DNA of 59,127 nt from Zygnema cylindricum. Its lineage: Eukaryota; Streptophyta; Zygnematophyceae; Zygnematales; Zygnemataceae. The stretch spans positions 1-59,127 of the forward strand of contig JBBHKE010000344.1 of assembly GCA_037447655.1 (NCBI GenBank). Direction: 5' to 3'. Positions 1 through 11,413 of the stretch are shown in pieces; the first letter of the stretch is position 1, and each line of letters begins with the position of its first letter. The notes beneath the pieces were generated by a model. It saw only the letters and a list, made by a program, of their open reading frames with translations, was not told where the DNA came from and ran no database searches. The position numbers were made by a program, and so were the translations under genes.

Positions 1-1097
1 CAGACTTCCTTTTCCTAAAGCCGCCACATATAGGGGTGAAAAAATACTAGATTTGATCCACACATATATTTGGGGACCAGCAAGGGTACCCTCAGTTGGA
101 GGGAAAAGATATATGTTGACAATCACAGATGATTAGTTTAGATACTCTAGAGTTTATTTTCTAAAAACAAAGTCAGAAACACCAACTTACTTCAAAGAAT
201 ACAAAGCCTGGAGTGAGAAGTTGCATGAAACCCCCATTAAAATAATAATGAGTGATAATGGGGGAGAGTATACCGCTAACCAATTTGAGGAATACTTAAG
301 AGATGAGTGAGTTCAACACCAGAAAACTGTACCATATAATCCGGAACAAAATGGTGTAGCAGAACGGCTAAACCGAACAATAGGAGATAGTGTATGCAGT
401 ATCTTGGCTGACAAGTAAATAGGAAAAAGATTTTGGGCAGAAGCCATGAACTGTGCCAATTACATTAAAAATAGAGTCCTCACATCAGCAGTCAAAGGTA
501 TGACACCTTATGAGAGATGGGTTGGAAGAAAACCAGATATCTCTCACTTTAAAGTTTTTAGTAGTCAAGTTTACAGTCTAGATACGGATAAGAAAAACTG
601 GAAACTTGATGCTAAGGGAAAACCTGGATATTTTGTGGGATATGATGATGATGTTAAGGGGTATAGAGTTTATGACTTAGCAAAGCAAGATATAATTCAG
701 GTAAAACACCTAGTTGTCATGGATGAAAGAAAGTCAATTGACCCCTTTAAATATACTAAGAAGATAAGAATCAGATTTGAGTCCGAGAGTGAGGAGAACT
801 CTATTTTTCCCGAAAAGGACATGAGTGATACCGTGATTGCAGATTCAAGGGAGATCCAAGATACATGAGAGCTACCAGATACCCCACATATTCCCATGGA
901 TTTCGAGGAGACAGAAGAGGAGGAATCAGAACCATCTTCCATGAATAGGGGAGCTTATGAGACACTAAGGAGGAACCCAAGACTTCCCTCTATTCCAGCT
1001 TCAGAATTTGAACGGGGGAGGAGGAGCAACAAAAGGCTACAATAGAAACAGGCGGCTCATAAGGTAACTAAACTATCACATCCTGATGAGCCTCAGT
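1..1097 (+). mobile_element. Ty1/copia integrase fragment, decayed
   Basis: Reading frame 2 gives the integrase core and C-terminal part of a Ty1/copia polyprotein. The order DLIHTYIWGP, MSDNGGEY, NGVAERLNRT, RFWAEAMNCANYI, TPYERWVGRKPD and YFVGYDDDVKGYRVYD is characteristic of copia integrases, with the two aspartates and the glutamate of the DDE site visible. The frame is broken by stops at about 134 (TAG), 308 (TGA), 416 (TAA) and 866 (TGA), so it is not functional. An acidic linker follows and ends in the short block KVTKLSHPDEPQ, after which homology stops abruptly near 1097. The same block recurs on the minus strand near 2550-2600, so this fragment and the next copia fragment belong to one family. 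The start of the element lies outside the window. Confidence 0.88.
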
Positions 1098-1766
1098 CAC
1101 TACTTTAAGAGTGAAATACTATTTTATAATGCGCTAAACTACAAACATATGTTTCTCAAGTATTTACAAATATTTGTCCGTACAAAAAGATGTTACCGAT
1201 GCTTAGTCATTTTGTTGTCCCCGAGTGAATCACGTCCTTAAAATAGTGTGAATCTCCAAGTATATCTTTGGCCGCCGTTCGCACTTCAAATATACCATAA
1301 ACCATTTTTGTCGAAGTGGAATCCTGCCACTTACATCGTGTCCGTACCAAGACTTCGTCCATTACTATAAATGTCGGTAACTGATTTATTGTCCACTTGC
1401 CAAATATGACGTGCCGTACTGTTGCCGTACTTTTCCATTAATTCCGTTTGTTTTATTATGTTACAAATCACACACTTTGTAATGTTTCACGTCAGATCGC
1501 TTTGCGGTCTGCCGTCCATTTCAAACGCTTGTTAGCGCCACTCAATTTGACCTTGACGTCACTTTAATATTATCCGTACAATTAATCCCCCAATCCGCAA
1601 ATCCATTTGAACCTCCATGTTAAATCAAGTTAGTACTTAATCATTAAAACTCGCGTCACATACGCACGAAACTATCTTTTCAAAACAACAAATAAGACCT
1701 TTTATTTTCCTATACACTGACCTAGAAAATATAACTGAATTCAAATTTCAACGCTGCCCTTATTTT
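1098..1766 (-). other. Non-coding stretch, possible copia 3' LTR
   Basis: No coding potential is seen. The stretch lies directly downstream (minus strand) of the RNase H end of the next element. A GTTGAAATTTG start near 1752, after a short purine run, fits the beginning of a 3' LTR. It ends where the plus-strand fragment is interrupted. No clear CA end or target duplication was found, so the LTR call is an inference from position. Confidence 0.3.
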
Positions 1767-3563
1767 CTAGTCAATATTTTCATTTAGCCCACATTGTTCC
1801 CTACAAAATTTTTGTTTAGGAGATGGGATTGGATTTTTCATCATATCTGCCACCATTTCTCCATCTCGTTTATACTCCAAAATCACAATTTTGTTCTCAA
1901 CCTTTTCTCTCGCAAAGCTAAACCTTATATCCATATGCATACCTTTGAAATGATGTTTTTGATTAGCTGCAATAGCAATGGCAGCTTGGTTATCACAAAA
2001 CACTTTCTGAGTTCCAACCTTCATAAAACCAAGTTCTTTCGAAAGAGACTTCACCCACATTAGTTCTTTCACAGCAAAACAAGAGGCCATGTACTCAGCC
2101 TCCATAGTGGACTGAGCAACCACCTTTTGTTGCTTGCTGCTCCAATTGCAATTACCATTCCAAACATACAAAACATATCCAGATGTACACCTCCTCATAG
2201 GAGCATCCCCATAGCTGGCATCACTCCAAGTGGTGATGTCAGTATTCTCCTCTCCCAGATGCAACCAAAGATCTCGGGTTCCTATTAGATACCTCATAAC
2301 CCTCTTGGTTCCCTCTCAATCTTTCTTTCTTGGATCATTAAGACTCGTACTATGGACCCCAACTGCAGGAGCTATGTCCGGCCTAGTATAATTCATGAAA
2401 TAAATCAGACTTTCTACGAACTTTCTATAAGGAATTGACTTCATAAACTGTCTCTCTTCCGGACTCATTTCCTCATCGAGAATGATTACACCTCCTTCTA
2501 CACTTCCATCAGTTACTTTCTTCAAGACCATGGGAGTGGTATAACTATTTGCCTTCTGAGGCTCATCAGGATGTGACAGTTTTGTTACCTTGTGAGCTGC
2601 ATGTGACATTTTTTTTACCTTGTGAGCTGCATGTTTTTCTTGCATCCTTTTGCTGCTCCGTCGTCCTCCTTCAAATTTAGAAGTTGGAATGGAGGGTAAT
2701 CTCGGGTTCTTCCAAACTGTTTCATTTGCTCCCCTATCAATGAGAATTGGCTCCTCTTCTTTCCTCTTTCTTTTTGTCTTGGAACTGTATCACAGCTTGA
2801 ACATTCATCGAAGTCTCCTCTTCAGTCTGAGTTTCTTCCGGATCTACAATAATCTATTGATTGACATTTCTTTCAGGAAAATCTAACTTTTCCTCACTCT
2901 TTGAGTCAATCTAATTCTGATTGTCTTAAAATACTTGAAGGGATCTATCGACTTCCCTTCATCCATGACAAGTAGATGCTTAACCATTATCATATCCTTA
3001 TTCCCGAGGTCATAGACTCGGTATACCTTGACATCCTATCATATCCCAGTAGATATCTTGGCTCACCCTTAGCATCTGGTTTCCAACTCTTCCGGTCAGA
3101 TCTCAAACTATACAATTGACTCCCAAATAATTTCAGATGAGATACATCCGGCTTCCTCCCAACCCATCTCTCATACGGTGTTTCTCATTTTATAGTTTTC
3201 GTAAGAACTCTATTCTTGATGTAATTGGCACAGTTCATAGCTTCGGCCCAGAAGCGTTTTCCTATCTCGTTATCTGTTAGCATGCTTGGGCGCTATCACC
3301 AAGAGTTTTATTTAGTTTTTTTTCTAATTCTCTTAATGGGGGTTCCATGCAACTTCTCACTCCATGCTTTATATTCTTTAAAATAAAATGGTGCTTCAGA
3401 CTTATTTTTGAGGAAGTAAACTCTAGAATATCTAGACCAGTCATCAGTTATGGTAAGCATATATCTTTTCCCTCCTACCGAAGGTACTTTAGCCTGTCCT
3501 CAGATTTCAGTGTGTACAAGATCTAGCACCCTTTCCCCTCTATATGTGGCAGATTTGGGAAAG
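1767..3563 (-). mobile_element. Ty1/copia fragment, integrase to RNase H, RT deleted
   Basis: Read on the minus strand, 3563-2650 is a frameshifted integrase homologous to positions 1-1000. Positions 2645-2316 carry the linker block KVTKLSHPDEPQ fused directly to the region that follows the RT catalytic site (IPYRKFVESLIYFMNYTRPDI). Positions 2297-1767 are an almost intact RNase H domain of 176 residues with SDASYGD, TSGYVLYV, STMEAEYMA and CDNQAAI motifs. The reverse transcriptase core that should lie between linker and RNase H is missing, so this is an internally deleted copy. The last RNase H residues reach a stop at 1767. It is inverted relative to the fragment at 1-1097 and of the same family. 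Another copia lineage member cannot be excluded at nucleotide level. Confidence 0.87.
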
Positions 3564-3564
3564 G

Positions 3565-4015
3565 GCAGTCGAGGAGCGGTCGAATAAGAAAGATGGGGAG
3601 AGACGAAGACGTCGTAAACTTTTGCAAAGGATCCATGAATGAAAGTGGAGGTCAAAGACCCCAACGATTTTTTTTCCGTACATGCTTGTCATTTTTGTAC
3701 GTACATGCGTGTGACGAGCAGGGAAAAAAATAGCGTGTAGTCTCCTTTGCTCAAAAAAAATTGAATACGTTTCACGCGTGCAATACCGACTTTCTATTTG
3801 TCGATAGGGTGTTAAATTGGTTAAAATTGGGTCGCGATTTGATTCCAGTACAAGTGTGAAGATGAGATGGCGTGATGTGGAACTGGGTCGCATTGATAAT
3901 AACCCCAACTTGACGTACTGTCCAAGTTCCAAGATGAAGCAAAATGTAGTTTGGTTCTTGCCCATTATTCATACGGCGTAAGATTTTCTCATTGCAAGTC
4001 CCATTTTCTATGAAA
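3565..4015 (+). repeat. Half-unit of a foldback-type dispersed repeat
   Basis: This stretch is similar to 8620-8990 and, inverted, to 35450-35790 and 38800-39070. Shared landmarks are the GAGGAGCGGTCGA start, the CATGAATGAAAGTGGAGGTC block, a GTACATGCTTGTCATTTT block and GTACAAGTGTGAAGA near the end. It corresponds to one arm of the foldback repeat described at 7424-8895. It directly abuts the copia fragment. Confidence 0.7.
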
Positions 4016-5120
4016 ATGACAAAAAAAACCCTTACTTAGAACACATGGGCACACACCCTTAAATTATACTAGCACCGTGTAGGTTTGGTATGTTGATGGT
4101 TGATTAGATTTGTCGCTTTTTTGGATTAGGTTGTTCAACTCTGGTCGGTCCAATTGGGAATTTTCATATTTGCACGTTGTCATGTTAAAGTGATTGTTAA
4201 ACCTTGTCGGTCGTATAGTGCTGTGAGGTTTTGCCACGTAGACGTTTACTCGTTGTCGTTGTGTTGGTTTTAGTAGTTCATTTTTTGGAGGCTTAGTAAA
4301 GAGTGAATTTAATGAGAGCTTTGCACTTAGAACATTTTATCAATACATTGACTTTAGGAGGAGCACATTTTGTGTATTATGGTTGAAAAGGAGTAATTAA
4401 TATTCACTTTTTAATTTAGGCTCAAGAGTGAAGAGAGAGAGAGAGAGTCACCATGGTAGTCAAAAAGTAACAAACAGACAGGTAGACAGAAAGAAACAGA
4501 CAGACAGACAGACAGATTGATTGATAAACAAAATGTTGCCTTAAACCTGAATAAACCTAGGTTTACAAAGTGCTACCTAGACAACGACTTAACCATTATG
4601 GCGTTAATGCACGATACACGTATTCAGTTCACTATGTATGTAAAGTGTTACGAAAAACGTCACTTTAATTAAAACTGACCAAAATTGACGAAATGACATC
4701 TATAGTCAAATGGCGCTCGCGGACGCGAATCTAACCGTGTAAAATACATGATCGCACGCACGTCGTCGCCCCCGCCAAACCCAAATGAATCTTTGGCGGA
4801 TTTCAAACATAGCGGCGCGATGTGCTACGTGGCGCCACATCATTGGACGCCGGAAAGGATGGGAGGAGGAATGATGGCTCCCATGCTGACAAGTGTCAAC
4901 CAGAAGGCCATATTGTACAATGGCCTTACAAGAAGTACAATCGGCCACTGTACCTTCTTGTACTATACACCCATTTGATTCGCCGAGGGTAGAGTAGAAA
5001 CTAGTTGTGAGTAAGAGTTAAGGGACTTAGCGTGTTTGAGGCGCCTCTCTCCAAGTGACCTTTTGTATTTATATGACATCTTTGGCCAGCCATAACTTAC
5101 TGCTCAGGGGATCAAATTCA
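4016..5120. other. Intergenic, no gene seen; CAGA microsatellite
   Basis: No supported coding region. A (CAGA)n microsatellite lies at 4473-4516 after a short (GA)n run at 4433-4447. Short open frames at 4706-4978 show no recognisable motif. A short imperfect hairpin is formed by ACAAGAAGTAC (about 4928) and GTACCTTCTTGT (about 4950). Confidence 0.6.
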
Positions 5121-5125
5121 GTGAT

Positions 5126-5347
5126 TTTTTTTGCGTTTGACTCAAGAGGTCTTGTCCTCACAGAGGTGAGGGTGGTTTGAATATTTGTGTGCCTGAGCGG
5201 CACTTATTCCGTGGGAAAGTGAAAAGGTCAAATATTTTTTGCGTTTAACTCAAGGGAGTCTTGTCCTCACATAGGTGAGGGTGGTTTGAATATTTGTGTG
5301 CCTGGGCGACACTTATTCACTGGGAAAGTGAAAGGGTCAAATATTAT
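5126..5347 (+). repeat. Tandem duplication, two units of about 109 bp
   Basis: Two near-identical direct copies each run from a TTTTTTGCGTTT start through GTCTTGTCCTCACA, GGTGAGGGTGGTTTGAATAT, TTGTGTGCCTG and AAAGTGAAA to GGTCAAATAT. The second copy ends shortly before the copia gag remnant, so the duplication may lie in that element's leader or LTR. Confidence 0.8.
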
Positions 5348-5409
5348 CCTAGAGGCTTTATATAGGCTGCTCATTCTGTGGGTTAATGGAGACCACATAA
5401 TTTCAAGTT

Positions 5410-6480
5410 ATGGGCCCACCCTCAAGGGTGCCCATATTTAATGGATCATACTTTCTTTATTGGGAAATTATGATGGAGGGAGAATTTTTTGAGAAGCACC
5501 TATGGGGCATAGTGTTCGGGCAAATTCGATGCCCACCTCCACTTGGGTTTGGAGGAACACGTTTTTCTGGCACCTCCTTCACAACAGCTGTTAAAACATC
5601 AACCACCATCACGAACCATGACGAGGAAGGGGAGGAAATAATCATGGAAGGGGAAAAGGGAGGAGTTGCTTCTCGAGGGACTCCATTGTCAAGGACAATA
5701 CCGGCAGTAGTACCACCAACAATGGTGGCAGGGAGTCACACCAAACGGTTAGAATTTGAAAATTAAAACTATAAGGACAAGGTGGTTAAGCTCTTAATTC
5801 TCAAAAGTGTCGTGAAAGGTATTGGCAATCCCTTTATGCATGTTAGATCTTCCTCTCAGATTTGGGTATCTTTAGTAAACAAATATAAGAGTGGGTCATT
5901 GCAGCAGGAACAACTGGCAGAAAATAAGATTTCAGCTTATAGTTACAAGGGAGGAAGTATGAATGATTATTGCAATGACTTATGAGCATTATTTGGAGAA
6001 CGAGAGAGCGCTGGTAACTCATGGTGTGAGAGACAAAGAGTAGATACACTGATAATTAAACTACCAGAAGACTATGGGAATATCATTAATCGGTTGCATG
6101 ATCTAGGTGATAGCAATTGGAATTGGGATGATACAGTGGGAATGATTTTAGTGAAAGACAGTACCATAGAACTTAGGAGAGGAAGTCTGAGTGTTCAAGT
6201 ATTGGCTGCAGGATCTGATTGGCAGAAGGGAAAGGATCCCTATCGAAACTTTGGAGGAAAAGGACAAGGAGGTGGAAGACTTGATCGACAAGGGAGAGGA
6301 GCTCCTGGAGGTGGATTATGTCACTTCTGTAAGAAATCGGACATTATATGGCTGATTGTGTCAAGCTTGCAGATCTCCGACTGAAAGATGGACAAGGTTC
6401 CTCAAAAGATGGAGGAAAGAAAAAGGCTTTTCTGACTCAAGTTCATGACGAGGAAGAAGATGACGTAACATCATCACGAC
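5410..6480 (+). pseudogene. Ty1/copia gag remnant with broken zinc knuckle
   Basis: The frame from ATG 5410 starts with VPIFNGSYFLYWEIMM and LWGIV, the usual opening of copia Gag (a short target motif, then W, then LW at the end of the first helix). Later frames carry typical Gag segments (SQIWVSLVNKY, AYSYKGGSMNDYCNDL, DTLIIKLPEDYGNIINRL) separated by stops and frameshifts. A basic, glycine-rich segment (GGKGQGGGRLDRQGRG) precedes a zinc knuckle CHFCKK, which loses frame after the second cysteine; HYMADC is readable one frame over. Protease, integrase and RT do not follow. The sequence passes within about 200 bp to a polypurine tract and LTR start, so pol has been deleted. Confidence 0.75.
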
Positions 6481-6519
6481 TCATATTATACACATTTTTA
6501 AATACGAGGGTATTCACTT

Positions 6520-6705
6520 AAAGTTTTGTGAGAATAATAGAAAAAAAAAGAAAAAGAAAGGGGAGGGGAGGAAGAAGATTTTGTGTTTGTTGTTTTGTTT
6601 TTGTTTAGTGGGAGGTGGCAAAAAAGTAGAATAGGGGGTTTTGTGTTTGTTGTTTTGTTTTTTAGTGGGAGTTGAAACTTAAAAGTGACTAATAATTAAG
6701 GGGAG
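6520..6705 (+). other. Purine-rich tail with short tandem repeat and polypurine tract
   Basis: A (GA/A)-rich run at 6540-6580 is followed by two direct copies of a T/G-rich unit (TTTTGTGTTTGTTGTTTTG, about 6581 and 6640). The stretch ends in the purine tract AAGGGGAG immediately before TGTTGA at 6706. This arrangement is what precedes the 3' LTR of an LTR retrotransposon. Confidence 0.55.
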
Positions 6706-6889
6706 TGTTGAAAAAGTAATTCTCAGGTCACTAGTTTACTTCCTTGACTCTAGATAAAAGAGAGAGAGAGTAGACGCCACTCTAAGTCTTTACACTTGTT
6801 GCAGTCACTGAGACTTAGCCAGCCATGGCTGTCGTGAGGCAGTCAAGGAGACACACTAAAGAAGAATACAGATGTGCCTCTAACAAAAA
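6706..6889 (+). repeat. Candidate 3' LTR (start only) of the gag remnant
   Basis: The segment begins TGTTGAAAAAG directly after a polypurine tract, as expected for a copia 3' LTR. The right end is not defined. No second copy was found upstream of the gag remnant, so it cannot be confirmed by LTR-LTR comparison in this window. Confidence 0.45.
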
Positions 6890-6898
6890 CGAAATGGT

Positions 6899-6971
6899 CA
6901 GCTGGTGGGATTTGAACCTATATCTACGGGTTGATATAGCCATTCACCTTAACCACTAAGGCAGCAACACA
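6899..6971 (-). ncRNA. tRNA-like sequence (SINE head or tRNA pseudogene)
   Basis: On the minus strand the sequence contains a D-arm-like block CCTTAGTGGTTAAGG (CCTT/AAGG stem, AGTGGTT loop), matching a Pol III A box, and a B-box-like GGTTCAAATCC at normal spacing. Outer GCTG and CAGC can pair. The acceptor stem is too short and the T-arm has mismatches, so a working tRNA is unlikely. A tRNA-derived SINE head or an old tRNA pseudogene fits better. Confidence 0.45.
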
Positions 6972-7423
6972 ACGATACGCATATTGAGTTCAAATCGTAT
7001 TTAAATTGTTACCAATCTACATACTTCATTTCACAGATTACAAAACGAAACGACGTCGAATTTAAACGGACGCGATTAATTGCGGATTTCAGATCGGACG
7101 GCTTAAAGTGGAGTTGAAGCACCGGAGTGGACATCGACACGTACCAATATGTGTTTCGATTTGTTTAGCGAAAATACTTTGATTTAAAACACATCCCCGA
7201 TGTGTTTTAAAGAAAAGTTTGAAGATGACATTTATTGACGTGGTTATGGGTCGAAAAACACAAAACGACAACATTTAGTAGATTCTAGGTTCAAACGATG
7301 ACGCAAAATGTACTTCTATTTATTTTTGTTTCTTTGTATGGCTGTAACTTAAGCGGTACGGCACTAAGTTTTACAGGAAAACGACGGAAAAAAAACATTA
7401 CTTTGGCACATGGGGATATACTC

Positions 7424-8895
7424 TCACCTCGCGAGGTGATTTTAAGTAATGTTTCATGATGTGAACAAGTAGACAAACATTGTCGCACACGTCAGAGGTT
7501 TTTTTATTTTTTTTTGCACAAAGTACTAGAAAAAAAACCCGCTGCACATTTACAGCATGTGCGTACAATTTTTCGTGCACTTTTTTTTCGCACAGTGGCC
7601 ATGGAGGGGTCTAGACCAACGAACGCCATTTCGTCAAAAGCGAAGTCCTTGAAGGCGCCTCTTTCTCTTTCCCTCTCCCATTATCACGTCTATCTCATAA
7701 ATCTTTCAATGAAAAACGATAATAATGGTATCAAATGAAATATTTATGAAAAATACAACTTTTGACTGTCATTGGGCGTATTTTGATGGAAAGTATAGTG
7801 AGAAAGGAAGAAAAAGCAAAATCGAGAAACCATGGCAAAAAGTTTTGGGATTAGTGACGGCGAGGCTGTAATAAGTGAGCATGACGTCAAACGTCACATA
7901 TCCTAAACATCTACAATGTCACAAGAAGCTAGACGCCCACAACTGTCGCTATTTTGTAAACGTCATCAATTGTCGCAAGTTTTGTAATCGTCTACAACCG
8001 TCACAAATTACACCCACGTCCACATCTGCCGCAATACAAAATAACGGTTTCATTGCGTTACAACAGAATGATTTGAAAGTAGTGCATAAAATCTTTGCTA
8101 AAAAACAAGGTAATAAGACTAAGGTTCGATTACTTGGAAATGTGTCGTTTGGCTGTGTGCTTATGTAACCTAAACTTTACAATGTTACTTTGGATTTTAG
8201 CTCAGATTTTACAGTGTACTCTTCAAAGTGTTCCTATGTTGAAGAACGAAATTGTTACTTGGGCCTTGGTTATGTTAAATGTGTAACAATTGTAGACGTC
8301 TACAAAAAGTGCGACAGACCATGAAACAAAATATAGACGACTACGAAACTTCCTAAAATTCATGATGTCTACAAAAACGGCGACATTTGTAGACGTCGAA
8401 TTTTTTGTGACATTGTAGATGTTTAGGGTTTTGTGACATTGCGAAGCCATGCTATCTTGTGACGTCATTAGTACGTAAACTTTCCGCCATGGCCTCCCGA
8501 TTTCTTTTTCTTATCTTTTATCATTTGATATGCCATCAAACTAAGACCAAAAATATTAAAAAAAAAGAAAAAAAAACTTTTATTTGATACTACTATTGCT
8601 GCATTTCATTTAGAGAAGAGAGAAAGAGGAGCGGTCGAGTGAGAAAGAGGGAGAGACGAGGACGACGAAACTTTTTCAACGGACCCATGAATGAAAGTGG
8701 AGGTCTGAGACCCCAACGATTTTTTTTTCCGTACATGCTTGTCATTTTCGTACGTTCATACGCGTGACGAGCAGGGAATAAAATAGCGTGTACTTTCCAT
8801 CGTGCAAAAAAAATCGAAGACGTTTCACGCGTGCAATACCGTTTTTCTATTCGTCAATTGGCTATTACTTCTTTTGAAATCACCTTGCGAGGTGA
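7424..8895. repeat. Foldback repeat with 16-bp palindrome at its outer end
   Basis: The two halves are diverged inverted copies of each other. At 7424-7439 lies the perfect palindrome TCACCTCGCGAGGTGA; its partner near 8882 reads TCACCTTGCGAGGTGA. Inward, both halves carry a GTGCA/GTACG-rich block, then CCATGG, a pyrimidine-rich tract, a TGATACTATTATTG-type block and a second CCATGGC(G/A)GAAAGTTT-type block, followed by repeated GACGTC/GTCTACAA words near the centre. No coding capacity is apparent; the open frames inside consist of these repeated words. A counterpart lies in arm 2 (35498-36967) and a partial copy at 38797-39420. Confidence 0.65.
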
Positions 8896-8995
8896 TTTCA
8901 GTACAAGTGTGAAGAAGCTGGCGTGACGTGGAAGAGGATCGAAAAGATAATAACGCCAAATTTGAGTACTTTCAAAAGGTTTAACATCTAACATT

Positions 8996-10085
8996 TGAAA
9001 TAGTATTTTGCCTCCTCTAAATCCGCAACCTTAAAATGTGTTCTCATATAAACTTTTAATCCTTCGATTTTGTCCAAACTATCAGAGATCATAAAGAAAT
9101 CATCAACCTAAGAACTAAATAAGATTTCTTCACTTCCATGACCTTTCACATAAACCCTTGAATCAAAAACAGTACGTAAAAACCGAAAGCAATAAGTTTC
9201 CAATACCAAGTTCGGGGTGCTTCTTTCAAACCATATGGAGATTTCCTGAGTCGCTACACCATTCCAGCCTTAGAGGGAACCTCCTCTAGAACCTTCATAT
9301 GTACCTTTTATTCTTAGTCACCATTCGAAAGATAGTTCCAACGTCCATCTGGTGGATGTACTTTCGACTCGCGGCTGCAATAGCAACAAGCATGCGTAAT
9401 GAGTCGAACTTCACAACTGGTGCATATGTTTCTGTATAGTCTATGCTTTGCTTTCTTTCTGCTGAAAATCTTTACCTACCAATCGTGCGCTAGATTTTAG
9501 AATTTCTCCGGAAGAACCTGTTCTATGATTAAAAGACCCACCTAGAATCAATGGCTTTCTTGCTGACGGGCTTCGAGACTTCTTCAAATGTATCATTATT
9601 AACTATTGACTTGAACTCTTTCTCCCAAGCCGGTTTCTACTTTGTTTCCCAATCCCTTGATCCTCGAGCCTCTGAATAGGAATTTGGATCACTCTTCAGA
9701 GTCTCACTCAGTATTTGCTATGCAAAAAACTCATTAAATTTAGCTTCAAAAATGGCTAGATTTCTCAATATTTTCCCGAATTCGGCCATAAGACAATCTC
9801 TCTGCTCTCTTTCTTTTTTTCTCTCCTATGCTGCCCCTTAATCGAATTTCCTCATTGAAAAATTGCTTCTGGGATTTGTTCAGGGATAGGTGGTGAAATA
9901 GGAAGACTTTCATGAGGCAGTTTTAGAGGATTCACCGCCATCTTCAATCTTGGAAACGTGGAATCAGTTTCAGAGTGCTTACCACCTTGCCAGACATATT
10001 TTTTGATTGGCAGGATGGCGACTTCTTGGTCACTTTCAATTTAAATAATCGCTTTCTGGTCGGTTTCCCAGCTTTATGTGGCATA
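8996..10085 (-). pseudogene. Decayed Ty1/copia linker-RT fragment (arm 1 copy)
   Basis: This is the inverted counterpart of 32510-33599. Translated on the minus strand it matches the copia RT opening (a W..E...I.NDTFEEV-type segment, KKAIDSRWVF) with numerous frame breaks. It lacks about 85 bp that arm 2 retains after the solo LTR. It also carries the uninterrupted sequence (near 9017) into which the arm 2 solo LTR inserted. Confidence 0.75.
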
Positions 10086-11255
10086 AAAGTTTTTGTTTCT
10101 GCTCATAAAGAGCTTTCAATACAATTGCAGAAGAAATAAATTATAAGTAAAAGCTTAGCGACACCTCAATTTCGCGATTCGTGGGATCGTCGCTTTAACT
10201 CCATATGTTTAGATCCGTCACCTCACGTCACACGAGTGAATATCTGTCGATACTGATGGATCGCCTGAGATCGCATAATGCCAACAGTTTGCTCATACCC
10301 ATTGCATTTCAAAAAACAATATTTGTACTGTGGAAATATCGCGTTCATATAAAATAAAGAAAAACATGTTAAGAAAGTTTATTATTTTGCTACTTATACA
10401 AAATCACTGAAAATGTCTAATTTCATCCTCTATTTTGCAGCATCTGATGCATGAAATTTGTTGGTAAATTACAACGAGCAAAAAAAAAAAAAAAAAAACA
10501 ACCAGAAAAACAAAAATACAGATTTAAATCTTAAAATCTAAATTAATAGATGTCAACAATTGGGAAAATAGAAAGCAGCGGAAGTTTAACAATTATCAAT
10601 AGTAACTATACAAGAAGAAAAGATAAAAAGATACAATCTGAATGAAAGAACCCGACAGCATCAAATAATTCCATTTGTTTGGAATACAATCACGACTTTT
10701 AAAGTAATAATAATAATAATAATAATAAAACCTTGCCCAAATAAAACAAATAGAATAACGGAAAATCAAAATGTCATTAAAATCATTTCATGTCAACCAA
10801 AAAGGGAGCAGATTGGAGGAAAAAAATTGTATAAATCATGAGAATACATTTGAAATGCAAATATTTACTATTCATTCCACAATTGAGTCTACAAAACTAC
10901 GTAAAAAGTCTACACTAAATTTGGTCAAGCTTTTTTTTTTTTAATTATGATGTACACTTCTAAATTGGAACAGAAAAACTCTACAAAGGTAAAAAAAAGC
11001 AAACAAGATTTAAAGTTTTGCTAATCAAAAGATGGAACCGAAACGTAAATGAAATCCGGGCAACTAAAGAAATTCGGGCAGCTAAAAAAGATAAAAACAG
11101 AGGAAATAAGATTTCAACTTCTTGTCTTAGCTTTTCATTTAGCTCTTAACCTGCTTTTTCTTCGGGTTTCCTTTTTGTCCCTCTCCCCCACCGCTCTCTC
11201 TCTTCCCCCCACCCCTCTCTTTCCACCCCTCTACCTCCACGCCTCTTTTATTTTT
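10086..11255. other. 3' flank of the arm 1 FkbM gene, no gene seen
   Basis: AT-rich sequence shared with arm 2 (31350-32500). It contains an A run at 10479-10498, a (TAA)n tract at 10705-10727 and a short segment near 10572-10620 whose sequence differs from arm 2. No coding region is supported. Confidence 0.6.
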
Positions 11256-11261
11256 TTTATT
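11256..11261 (-). terminator. AATAAA polyadenylation signal of copy A
   Basis: TTTATT on the plus strand, i.e. AATAAA on the gene strand, about 155 bp after the stop codon. It is the mirror of the signal at 31344-31349. Confidence 0.5.
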
Positions 11262-11413
11262 AAGAGGTAACAACCAGGTACAAGCGTTTAACCTGTTTTT
11301 TTTTTTCTGGTGACCTTTTTGTCCCTCACTCCCCCAATCCCCACCCTCTCCCTTCCACCCTTCTCCCACTATCTCTCCCCTCTTTCTTTTTTTTTTTAGT
11401 GGATATTAAAGAT

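Noticed and set aside
7875-8468. Possible small genes in the foldback repeat
   Set aside because: Similar frames occur in the other copies, but they consist of repeated GTCTACAA/GACGTC words and are broken by indels between copies.
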